Assembly: GCA_031769625.1 (NCBI GenBank)
Contig: JAUIMM010000115.1
Coordinates: 12,756,501-12,820,500, forward strand
DNA: 64,000 nt
From: Taudactylus pleione
Taxonomy: Eukaryota > Chordata > Amphibia > Anura > Myobatrachidae
Direction of reading: 5' to 3'
Positions 20,655 through 30,256 of the stretch are shown here, piece after piece. The notes under the pieces are model-generated. The model worked only from the letters and a program-made list of their open reading frames with translations, was not told where the DNA came from and did not search any database. Made by a program: the position numbers and the translations under genes. Each line of letters opens with the position of its first letter. The first letter of the stretch is position 1.

Positions 20655-23268
20655 TTATAAAAAACATGATAAAGAAAGGCTTTCGTTTAGTCCATGTGGG
20701 GCGACACAATTCATGCGATCAATGCATTTTGCCTCACGTTGGAGGAGTAATTTTTCTCTATTGCCGTCCCTCGTCAGTACCAGAATATGGTCCACAATTT
20801 TGTAGCTGAGGGTAGCTAGGGAATGTTTTTTTAGAGAAAAGTGTCGAGAGACAGGTTGGTCACTCTGTCTCCCATTGAGTGCCAATCTGATGGCCGAGCG
20901 GTGCTGAGCCATCTGCTCACGAAACTGGCATACCATCTTGCCGATATAGATTAATCCACAAGGGCAACCTAGAGCATAAACGACAAAAGTGCTGGTTCAT
21001 GTAAGAACATGTTAGATAAAAATATTTTTGCCCGAATGTGGATGTGAAATATAGTTCCCCGTTTCCATATATCGGCATGTTGTACAGCCAAGGCATGTGT
21101 AGCAACCTGGTTTTTTACATAGAAAGGTATTTTTGGATACCTGCGGGCTTGTTAAACCCATCATTTCTCTCGAGACGATCTTTAAGGTTCGGGCCTCTCC
21201 GATAACAGGACATGATGTTGGAATTTTTTAAGGAAGGTAATTTGGAATCTGGAAATCAAATGGCAATGTTTATTGACTATGGTATTGATTTGAGGACTCA
21301 TACTGGAAAAGGTGTTAGCAAAGAACATTTTTTTAAATTTGTTATCTTTATTTATTAGTGATAGTGAGACACTTGTTCCTAGGAATAGACAGGGCTTTGT
21401 TCATAGCTCTGTTGAGGGATTTTAATCGATAACCTTTCTGGTGGAGTCTATCCAACATAATTTTCATTTGTTTGACTGCTTCTAATTCATCACTGACGAA
21501 CCGTCATATCCGCAAAAACTGGGAGTATGGTAACCCCCTCTTCAGGGCTGTCGTATAGTAACTGGTGGCATGCAGGAATGTATTTTTGTCATTTTTTTTT
21601 GTATAAAGATTAGTCTCCAAGGTTTTTCCCATCCAATTAATGGTAACATCAAGGTAGTTAATTTGGTGTTTATTGTGTTCCCATGGTTTGGTGGTGGGTA
21701 TTGATCCTTTCCATTACATTGTGAAATTCCTCAGCCGTACCTGAACACAGAAAGAAAATATCATCAATGTAACGGGAAAAAAATAACAGGTGTTTCGAAA
21801 AATCTGGTTCATCAAAAAATAGTTGTTTTTCCAGTTTAAACATAAATACATTCGCCAGTGATGGAGAAATGTTTGATCCCATGCTGCAGCCCTGGAGTTG
21901 GAGAAAAAATTTCCCATAAAAGTAAAAATAATTTCTATACAGTGTAAGTTTCAATAAGTCAAGAAAAAACCCAACACTGGGACCAGAGTACTCAAGGTTA
22001 GTATGTCAATATTCCGACATGGTTGTTAAACCCTCATTGTGTGGAATGCTTGTGTATAAATTGACAACGTCAATGGTACATAATGAAGTAGTAGGTGGTA
22101 GATCCGTAAGTTCTTGTAATTTCACAAGAATGAGGTAGTATCTTTTAAAAAGAATTGTTATTGATGAATAAGAGGTTGCAAATAAAAGTGTAAGTATTTC
22201 GATATCGGTTGATAGACTCACGTGCCAATACTATTAATCTACCCGGGGGGGAGGCAAGATTTTTATGGATCTTGGGAAGTGAGTACACAAGAGGAGTCAC
22301 GGGATGTTCAGAAATAAGATCACATTTGATTTTCTCAGTGATGAGGTTTGACTGAAATGCTTGTTGTAAGAAATCATCTAACTCTTGTTTGAAGGATGAG
22401 GTGGGATCTGATTGTAACAGTTGGTAAATCTCAGAGTCATTGAGTTGTCTGTATATTTCAATACAATAAGCTATAGTATCTTGAAGAACAATGGCCCCGC
22501 CTTTGTCGGCAGGCCGTATCACAATGGATTTGTCCTCACTGAGAGTTTTCAAGGCACATTGTTGACACATTGATAAGTTGGAGAAGTTGCCATCCAGATG
22601 GATGGCTGTATAGTTAACTTCATCGTCCACAATACGGAGAAGGCATCTGATTGAGGCATTGGAGGAGTGTGGTTCAATGGAGGATTTTGTTTTGGTTGGA
22701 CCTTTCCCAGTGTATAATATTTTGTCAGGTCTTTCACCAAAGAAAACTTTAATTTTCAGATTTCTATTAAACCTCTACAGATCAACTTTCCAGTTGAAGG
22801 TATCAAATCGATTGGTTGGAAAAAAAGAAAGTCCATGGTTCAATAGATCTGTTTCTGCCAAAGTGAGTTTGTGGGACGAGAGGTTCACCACTAGGTTCTC
22901 TTCTTGTAGGATCTTTGACCTCCACATCGATACCCCTATAGGGGGCTTCTGGGATGAGGTAGATGCAGTGCTTTCTAGATTACTATTGGAGGTGTTATTA
23001 GCACTATCTTTTATATGTTGTCTATTGAATTCGCTTTTATGGAAGTTACGGTGTCTAGATGCAGCTTTCCCTGTGGCCCAGGAATACACGCTTTGTTCCT
23101 TATAGTCCTTGTTCACTTTTGCAAATTTACTTTTTTTATATTTTATAAGCTCCTGTTTATAGGATTCTATTTGGACATTAAGTTTTTCGATCCACTTATT
23201 GGTTTTGTCATGTGTAAGTATTGGGAGATGTATCGCATCAAAGTTTTGATTTTCTCTCTCGGGCAAAT
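20655..23268 (-). pseudogene. Penelope RT plus GIY-YIG, minus strand, heavily mutated
   Basis: Read from 23268 downward, the N-terminal basic region ELIKYKKSKFAKVNKDYKEQ comes first, then RT landmarks SIVIRPADKGGAIVLQD, PLVYSLPKIHKN, LCTIDVVNLYTSIPH, GCSMGSNISPSLANVFMFKL and FSRYIDDIFFLC (near 21770). The cysteine linker TCLGCTTC and GIY-YIG words [17 protein letters not shown] and [11 protein letters not shown] follow near 20880-21090. Stops and frameshifts break it into at least seven pieces. It extends further toward the N-terminus than element 1. The RT active-site aspartates are still legible. Confidence 0.9.
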
Positions 23269-23269
23269 T

Positions 23270-23640
23270 TTTTTTTATCAAACATGTTCTTACATGCACC
23301 AGCACTTTTGTTGTTTATGCTATACATTGCCCTTGTGGATTAATCTATATAAGTAAGACAATATGCCAGTTTCGGGAGCGGATGGCTCAGCACCGGTCGG
23401 CCATCAGATTGGCACTCAATGGGAGAGAAAGTGACCAACCTGTCGCTCAGCACTTTTTTCTAGAAAACATTCCCTAGCTACCCTCAGCTACAAAATTGTG
23501 GACCATATTCGGGTATTGACGAGGGGTGGCAATAGAGAAAAATTACTCCTCCAACATGAGGCAAAATGAATTGATCGCATGAATTGTTTTGCCCCACATG
23601 GACTAAACAAAATCCTTTCTTTATTATGTTTTTTATAATT
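23270..23640 (+). pseudogene. second GIY-YIG domain fragment, plus strand
   Basis: The plus strand encodes the same GIY-YIG end as the minus-strand copy at 20655-20990: [19 protein letters not shown], then [24 protein letters not shown] and NREKLLLQHEAK, with stops and one frameshift. It begins abruptly next to the N-terminus of the opposite-strand copy. The final G of the YIG motif is S (YISK). Confidence 0.85.
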
Positions 23641-23781
23641 GCAGCCTTTTTTCATCGATGTACTTTTTCAAATATTTTTTAATTTGTTGTATTTTTTATA
23701 GTATCCATCTGTTCTAATTGATTGCACTTTATTTTTGGTGATCGTAATATTTTTGTTGTATCTTTTTCTAGCTGGTACATA

Positions 23782-24330
23782 GGCCCTGATTCAGAGTCGG
23801 TCGCTCTGACAGAGCGCTCGCTCTGAATCAGGGCCGGTCTTTTTTTTTTTTTGAATGGCCTCCTGGCCGCTCGCATAGCTGTGGGTGACCACCCACAGCT
23901 ATAGCAAGCGGCCAGGAAGATGGTCGCGATGGTCAAGACCATCGCGACCATCGGGCTTGCGACGAGACCCTTGTGGTAGGGTCTCGTTGCCGCAAGCCCT
24001 AGAGAGATTTCGGCTCTAACAGAGCTGAAATCTCTCCCACTGACATCACTAGTGATGTCAGTGGGTCCGGCCCCAAACAGAGGCATTCACACGGGAATGT
24101 CTCCGTTTGGGTAGCCACTCCCCAGGCCCGCCCACCAAAGGGGGCGTGCTGTCAATCAACATCGACAGCACGCCCCCTTTTTTACGAGACCCGGAGCGAC
24201 TGATTGCCGTCGCTATCCGGGTCTCGCTCATGCGTACGACGGAGCCGGCTCCGTCGTGTGCATGCGCTCTGGGCCACCATCGACCCGGTTGCGAGCGCTC
24301 AGCGCTTGCGACCGGGTATGAATCAGGCCC
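23782..24330 (-). mobile_element. chained-hairpin element, copy H4 (subfamily 2)
   Basis: 549 bp. Left edge GGCCCTGATTCAGAGTCGG, right edge GAATCAGGCCC, flanked on both sides by ATA (23779-23781, 24331-24333), a perfect 3-bp duplication. The hairpin order is as in H1, but several stems have other sequences on both arms: GTTTGGG / CCCAAAC in place of CTGACGG / CCGTCAG, and AGAGATTTC-type in place of AGTGATTTT-type. The position homologous to ACGAGCGAAGG holds GACCCGGAGCGAC with its own partner. The perfect palindrome with arm CCCACTGACATCACT is conserved. Confidence 0.85.
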
Positions 24331-24739
24331 ATAGTTTGTAGTTGATACAATGTAGCTATTACAAATCTTTTAATGCTGCTCAGCTCTGGCTTTTATTCCA
24401 CTCTGTTTTGATTTTCACTGACTAAAATGTCTTTATTTGATACAGCCTATTATTGGCTATTATAGGAATACGTGAATAACTCTTTTTTAAGCCAGCTTGC
24501 AGTCTTTTACTGTATAGGTTTCTTTTGGGTTCGTTTCATTCATTTAGGATAGTGGTTTGGTTTGTATCACCATGGTTACTTACACACAGTCTGAATCAGC
24601 TCCTCGTGCTTCGGGTGGACGCCGCATTATGACATTACCCTTGCTCGCCCTGTGGTTCACGCTTATTGCAGAATCCGTAGTACTTGGGTCAGTGTTTGTC
24701 TTGTATGTATAAATAGTTGTATCTGTGTCTTGTCTTTTG

Positions 24740-24785
24740 ATCCCTGAGAAAAATCTCGTAATAAAGAGATTGAAACATTGGAACA
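24740..24785 (+). ncRNA. degenerate hammerhead-like motif (arm 2 end)
   Basis: CTGAGAA (24743-24749) is followed by AAATCTC, a loop, GAGATT (a six- or seven-pair stem II) and GAAACATT. The core G of CTGANGA is A, so catalysis is doubtful. It sits at the outer end of the plus-strand partial Penelope copy. Confidence 0.4.
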
Positions 24786-24840
24786 AATCACTTTAAGGGT
24801 GTTCCATATCGAAGGCCTGCTGAGTGCAGCTGCCTTCTCT

Positions 24841-24844
<4 letters not shown>

Positions 24845-24887
<43 letters not shown>
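24845..24887. repeat. (TA)n microsatellite
   Basis: A pure TA tract of about 21 units ends at the left TIR of Tc1 copy 2. Confidence 0.95.
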
Positions 24888-24890
<3 letters not shown>

Positions 24891-26517
24891 TCAGGTCCAT
24901 AAATATTGGGACATTGACAGAATTTTCATATTTTGTCCTCTATTCACCACCACAATGGCTTTGAAATGAAACAAACAAGATGTGATTTAACTGCAGACTT
25001 TCAGATTTAATTTGAGGGTAATTACATCCAAATCAGGTGAACGGTGTAGAAATTACAACGGTTTCTATATGTGCCTCCCACTTTTTAAGGGGTCAAAAGT
25101 AATGGGACAAACTAGACAATCCTAAATCTAACTTTCACTTTTTAATACTTTGTTGCAAATCCTTTGCAGGCAATTACAGCCTGAAGTCTGGAACGCATAG
25201 ACCTCACCAGACGCTGGGTTTCATCCCTGGTGATGCTCTGCCAGGCCTCTACTGCAAACGTCTTCAGTTCCTGCTTGTTCTTGGGGCATTTTCCCTTCAG
25301 TTTTGTCTTCATCAAGTGAAATGCATGCTCAATTGGATTCAGGTCAGGGGATTGACTTGGCCATTGCATAACATTCCACTTTTTAGCCTTAAAAAACTCT
25401 TTGGTTGCTTTTGCAGTATGCTTCGGGTCATTGTCCATCTGCACTGTGAAGCACTGTCCAATGAGTTCTGAAGCATTTGACTGAATATGAGCATATAATA
25501 TTGCCCGAAACACTTTAGAATTAATTCTGCTGCTTTTGTCAGCAGTCACATCATCAATAAATACAAGGGAACCAGTTCCATTGGCAGCCATACATGCCCA
25601 CGTCATGACACTACCACCACCATGCTTCACTGATGAGGTGGTATGTTTTGGATCATGAGCAGTTCCTTTCCTTCTCTTCTCTTCCCATCACTCTGGTACA
25701 AGTTGATCTTTGTCTCATCTGTCCATAGGATGTTGTTCCAGAACTGTAATGGCTTTTTTAGATGTTGTTTGGCAAATTGTAATCTGGTCTTCCTGTTTTT
25801 ATGGCTCACCAATGGTTTGCATCTTGTGGTGAACCCTCTATATTCACTCTTGTGAAGTATTCTCTTGATTGTTGACTTTGACACATATACATCTACCTCC
25901 TGGAGAGTGTTCTTGATTTGGCCAACTGTTGTGAAGGGGTTTTTCTTCACCAGGGAAATAATTATTTTGTCATCCACCACAGTTGTTTTCCGTGGTCTTC
26001 CAGGTTTTTTGGTGTTGCTGAGCTCTCCGGTGCGTTCTTTCTTTTTAAGAATGTTCCAAACAGTTGATTTGGCCACACCTAATGTTTTTGCTATCTCTCT
26101 GATGGGTTTGTTTTGATTTTTCAGCCTTATGATGGCTTGCTTCACTGATAGTGACAGCTCTTTGGATCTCATATTGAGAGTTGACAGCAACTGATTCCAA
26201 ATGCAAATGTCACACCTAGAATCAACTCCAGACCATTTACCTGCTTAATTGATAATGAAATAATGAGGGAATAGCCCACACCTGTCCATGAAATAGCTTT
26301 TGAGTTGATAGTCCCCTTACTTTTGGCCCCTTAAAAAGTGGGAGGCACATATTGAAACTGTTGTAATTCCTACACCGTTCACCCGATTTGGATGTAATTA
26401 CCCTCAAATTAAATCTGAAAGTCTGCAGTTAAAGCACATCTTGTTTGTTTCATTTCAAAACCATTGTGGTGGTGAATAGAGGCCAAAATCTGAAAATTCT
26501 GTCAATGTCCCAATATT
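24888..26517 (-). mobile_element. Tc1/mariner element, copy 2
   Basis: The left TIR starts CAGTCAGGTCCATAAATATT after a TA tract. The right TIR mirrors it but stops at CCCAATATT, about 15 bp short of a full end. The TIRs are about 215-220 bp, each with the word TATGTGCCTCCCACTTTTTA or its near-complement near the inner part. The transposase lies on the minus strand. It is close in sequence to copy 1 at 2727. Confidence 0.9.
25142..26190 (-). pseudogene. Tc1-like transposase, DD34E, one frameshift
   Basis: The minus-strand reading starts MRSKELSLSVKQAIIRLKNQ near 26172. It keeps the helix-turn-helix region (IREIAKTLGVAKSTVWNIL), the GRPRK hook, WTDET and, after a 7-base loss near 25675, VQMDNDPKHTAKATKEFF and SPDLNPIEHAF, giving all three catalytic residues. 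It ends at ACKGFATKY. This copy is intact where copy 1 is broken (near GVAKS) and broken where copy 1 is intact (after GKRR). Neither is functional as it stands. Confidence 0.9.
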
Positions 26518-27314
26518 GACTATCTACATAAATACAAAATAGATATACACTGTGCTCAGCTCAAATAATGTAAGTTCAATGTGAAATTGAATTAATATCA
26601 AACTTTACTTGAGTAAAAACCTCTTATTGAGTACAAATACATATAGAGATACATATACAAATACATATAGAAATACAAATATGAAATTCAAATGCAGATT
26701 CAATGTATGCAGTTGTTATCCTGCATACAAATGTGTTACCATATGGTGATGGTAAACATAAAAGTCAAATCTAATCAGTGGTTGATAGACATATGTCAAA
26801 CTGTATGACCATGGGTGAGTTTAAAAGGTATAAGGATCAAATCCTGAGTCAATTTGGCACAAGAAGATGAGACCGCGGCGTCCCGCTAGTTTCAGTGGCT
26901 GTCAGTGGCTGTAATAGTGCAATTGTAGTTGTTACTCTGGTGAATCTTCCCGGAGTAGGAGTGCGGTGTACCTGCTGACAGGAGGTGGACACTCAAGGCT
27001 GAGTACAACCACCGGTATGGAGCAACGGCCGTCCGCCCGAGTGACCAGATGAACACCCGCCCCCACACCACGGCGGAGACCTAGAGCCTGCGGCGGGGGT
27101 GTGCGGTTGTGGTTGGCCCAGCCAGATGCCGCACATCCCCTTCAGCACGAGATGTCACTTACCTCCTTGGATCCGTCAGCTCACCGTTCCTTCACCTCGC
27201 TGGCGCGTGTCTTCATGGAGTCTGCTTCTGGTCGCGTCTTTCGAGTGCAGTCACTTGGTCGCGCCTGTAAAGTTTTTCGGTTGATGCAGTAAACAGTGCA
27301 GGTCTCCTGGAGCC
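26518..27314. other. unassigned; ATACATATA-rich then GC-rich segment
   Basis: From 26630 to 26690 there are short ACAAATACATATAGA repeats. From about 26870 to 27290 the sequence is GC-rich with clustered CpG (CCGCGGCGTCCCG, CGGCGGAGACC). It could be the terminal region of another retroelement. No coding domain is recognised. Confidence 0.35.
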
Positions 27315-27490
27315 AATGTAACAAACCCTTGCGTGTTTTGGTTTTGGATCTGTATGTTTTTTTCAAAAATGTATAAAAACTGCACTGTTTTGTTCCTACA
27401 GTATTATTAACTTCAATAACATTAATTTCCACTTGTTTCCAGTAAATTTTGACCACCTCACATAATATTGTTCACCAACATAGGCCAGAC
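27315..27490 (-). mobile_element. hAT end fragment, same family as 650-2631
   Basis: Shares GTGTTTTGGTTTTGGATCTG, TATTATTAACTTCAATAACA, TTCCAGTAAATTTTGACCAC and CACATAATATTGTT with the elements at 650 and 14055. Only the terminal ~175 bp remain. The extreme end is lost. Confidence 0.7.
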
Positions 27491-28387
27491 CAACTCACAA
27501 GTATGTTTGATAGAAAACAATACAACACAGAAATTTACTAAAAATCGTACGTGAAATATCCTTGCTCAAAACAATTAGTCATAGTTAACCACGCAGCAAA
27601 CAAAAATCCTAAACCATGTGTAAATAGCAACAGCAGACATGAATGCCCCCTACACAAGTTCACATGACCCCAGCACATGCCTATTCTCAGTGCCCAATCT
27701 GTATTTTCTTCCTGGGGGCGCTGGGTCAATGATGACTGGCCCATGAAAAGCCCCGATCATCAGCCTTTTTCTTTAAAAGTTATAAGAAAAACTTTGGGGC
27801 CAATAGAGAGGGAAACACCCTGTATAAGCCCTTACTAACTTAAGCAATATTTTCTATGAAAATTTGGAATGTACTGTTTACTCTGTGACAACAGGAATTC
27901 ACAAAAGATCTTTTTTGGAATTATTTGGGCTATTTTTGATAATGGTATATTATTAGATTGATAATATTGTTTATACTGGCTGTCTCGACTTTTGTTTTAA
28001 TAAATGTTTGATTAACAGTGCTCCTATTCAATTTGTTATCCTTTGTACTTTTCCTGACATACCAGAATTTTTTCACAATATATTGTATATTAGGTATATT
28101 AGTTGTCTATCAACATCAGCATACATCTGTTGATTACACATTAGGACACATATGCATAACATATTTGTTTACAATATTAATTTCTTCCTTCCTGCATGTG
28201 ATGACAATCCAGATATTCCAAGTCTCCCACAAGTAGTAGTACAAGAGAATAAATATTTTGTAAACACTAGAGGGCAGCAAAACATTTGTAGACAGGGGAT
28301 CCCACAAATAGGAGAGAAGAAACATTTTCTTAATCGTTCCTTATATCTCCATATCTGTCTGCTCCTGAGAGTCAGCATGGGAACAGA
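27491..28387. other. no gene seen
   Basis: AT-rich sequence. The frames present (60-86 codons) are short and lack recognisable motifs on both strands. Confidence 0.4.
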
Positions 28388-28985
28388 GGGCCTGATTCAG
28401 AGCCGCTCGTAAGCGGCCGCTCGTTCGCTCCGAGCGATGTTCGCACATCTGCGCATGCGTATGGGTCGTAATGCGCATGCGCCAACCAGTCAGTGCGATC
28501 GGAAATCGAGCGCTCGCAAAATAGTGAGTGCCTGCTAATTTGAGTGACAGGATGAGGCGTTTGTGGGTGGTAACAGGGGAAGGTGCTTGAAAACGGGGAG
28601 TGGAGATCCGAACGCAGGCGTGCCAAACGGTCAAAGCGGGCGTTTTAAGGGTGTGCATAATTAACAAAGCAGCGTCATCGGCCACGTCACTTGGTTGTTT
28701 CTTAGCCTGAACTGTTCGCATGATTGCGGTAGGAAAATCCAGCCACAAGCACTGCGAGCAGTTCAGAGGCCTTTCGATGTACTTGATTAATCTAATAAAT
28801 AGCGGAGATGACGTAGGATGCGAGCGGCCAGAGGGCGTCTTTACAAAATAGCGAGCACATGTTTCGTTCGCTCGCTCAGACATAGAGGCGTCAACAGACT
28901 GCAAAGAGCGAGCACTCTATTTAAATAGCCGGCCCCTTTTTCTGAACGAGCGAGCGCAAATAGCGTCCGGCTCTGAATCAGGCCC
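28388..28985 (+). mobile_element. 598-bp MITE with GGGCCTGATTCAGAG ends (family 2)
   Basis: Left GGGCCTGATTCAGAGCC and right GGCTCTGAATCAGGCCC. AGA flanks both sides (28385-28387, 28986-28988), a perfect 3-bp duplication. The interior shares TTTGTGGGTGG, GAACGCAGGCGTGCC and GTGCATAATTAACAAAG with 11347-11955. The 187-codon minus-strand frame across it has no domain signature and is not called. Confidence 0.85.
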
Positions 28986-29081
28986 AGACTTCTATGCAGC
29001 ATGACAAGGAGCAGCCAGCTCTGAACATCCCTGAAGATCAGACGGAAAAAACAGCAATAAGTATAGACCACAAGGCAGGAT

Positions 29082-29119
<38 letters not shown>

Positions 29120-29540
29120 TATCCATATTTGTGCAATCTGTTAAACAGTCCAGAAAGTGTCCATATATATTCATGGTGCAGCACTCCTGATAAGCCCCTC
29201 TCCCTTAGGGTATTGCACTGTATGAACAAAGATGAAAGTAGGTGCACAATAGTAAAGTATATAAAAGTAATGAACTTCACTAAAAGGATTAAAAACACTC
29301 ACATAGGCAATGTGTGATACATTGCAATATCACAAATCAAGCATGAGGAAGCGGGTGAAACCCAATCGCATCAGCACACCAGCATCTTTGATGTTATTCC
29401 GTGTTCCTCTCTGAACCCGTGACGTCACCGCGATCACGCCCTAGTCAAGCCATGCCAAATGCATTTCGTCCAATTTGACTTCCTCAGTGGGAAGCCCCTG
29501 TGATCAGCTGTGAGTTGATCTTGGGGAGTGTGGTCACGGA
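28986..29540 (-). mobile_element. Penelope-type terminal region with (TA)n
   Basis: A pure TA tract (29081-29117) is followed by about 370 bp that look like a Penelope terminal segment: a GCAGCACTCC start, CpG-rich middle (GTGACGTCACCGCGATCACG), and a hammerhead-like core at the far end. No RT or nuclease coding sequence remains beside it. Confidence 0.45.
29455..29494 (-). ncRNA. hammerhead-ribozyme-like core, best preserved
   Basis: On the minus strand CTGAGGA (plus-strand 29482-29488) is followed by A, stem II GTC / GAC with loop AAATTG, GAAA (29465-29468), then TGCATTT. Stem III can form from the palindrome ATGCAT, with T at the cleavage position. Stem I has at least three pairs (CCA with TGG). 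All core nucleotides of the CTGANGA...GAAA consensus are present. Like the one at 19381 it has one unpaired base before stem II. Confidence 0.5.
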
Positions 29541-29875
29541 GGAAGGGTGATGGTCGCGGGGGAGGGGGGTAGTGGTGGTACATGCGCGGACACATACTGT
29601 ATATTTGCAGTGATAGAGCTTTATCACAAGCTCTGTTCCTGCATTAAATTTTTGATACAACCTTGTGATGTATTCAAATATCGCATCGCTATACTGGGCA
29701 AATTTATCACAGCCAATCCGCATCGAGATGTGGATTGTGATACATACTTAATGAGACCTTGGGCTTACAGTGTTTCATATATTATTGCATGTTCACTTGG
29801 TGTTGTGGCAGTTAGGTTCAACTACAGTAGCTTTACTCTTGTCCTGGTGTAACAAATAAAATAAATCATAAACCA
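29541..29875. other. unassigned, possible MITE
   Basis: GTGATAGAGCTTTATCACAAG and TCACAGCCAATCCGCATCGAG-type words suggest a short foldback repeat. The ends are unclear. No gene. Confidence 0.35.
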
Positions 29876-30256
29876 CCAGCTGACTTAGCATCTCCTGCAA
29901 AAGGGACTCATTTTAAGGCCTGCACACACAGGCTTGGCCTGCCACTGTAGCCTGCATAGTAAGCATGTCATCTGAAGCATGGAGTTAGAACCGGAGCTGA
30001 GTTTTAATACCATCTTTCTTCTCTTTCCAGGTAAACTAATGCCATCTTCCATATCTGATGCCTTTCACTGAAAGAATAGTCTGTTTTGAAAGTTTGGTTT
30101 CCAACTGTGAGGCTGCATCTTCCCCCACCATTAATTAGCTTGTTGAACAAACTGCTCAAGCACTCCCTCCCACTGTACCAGCTGACCTAGCATCTCCTGC
30201 AAAAGGGACTCATTTTAAAGCCTGCACACACAGGCTTGGCCTGCCACTGTAGCCTG
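29876..30256. repeat. ~305-bp tandem repeat, left part
   Basis: Unit 1 starts about 29876 (CCAGCTGACTTAGCATCTCC) and unit 2 about 30177. Each holds GGACTCATTTTAA, CTGCACACACAGGCTTGGCC, CATGGAGTTAGAACC and ATGCCATCTTCCATATC. Unit 2 is interrupted after CTGTAGCCTG at 30256 by the retroviral fragment and resumes at 33938. Confidence 0.9.

Larger units (their letters stand above)
19600..24830 (-). mobile_element. Penelope-like element 2 and inverted partial copy
   Basis: A minus-strand element runs from a 5' truncation near 23268 down to about 19600. A second, plus-strand partial copy begins near 23270 and runs to about 24830. The two share an inverted repeat (about 19790-21020 against 23270-24630) that covers the end of the GIY-YIG domain and the 3' non-coding region. 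Outside about 24630 and 19790 the ends diverge. Each arm carries a chained-hairpin element at the same position. Confidence 0.8.

Noticed and set aside
28341..28904. 187-codon minus-strand frame
   Set aside because: It lies within the 598-bp MITE at 28388. It is not conserved in the other copies at 11347 and 52843, and has no domain.
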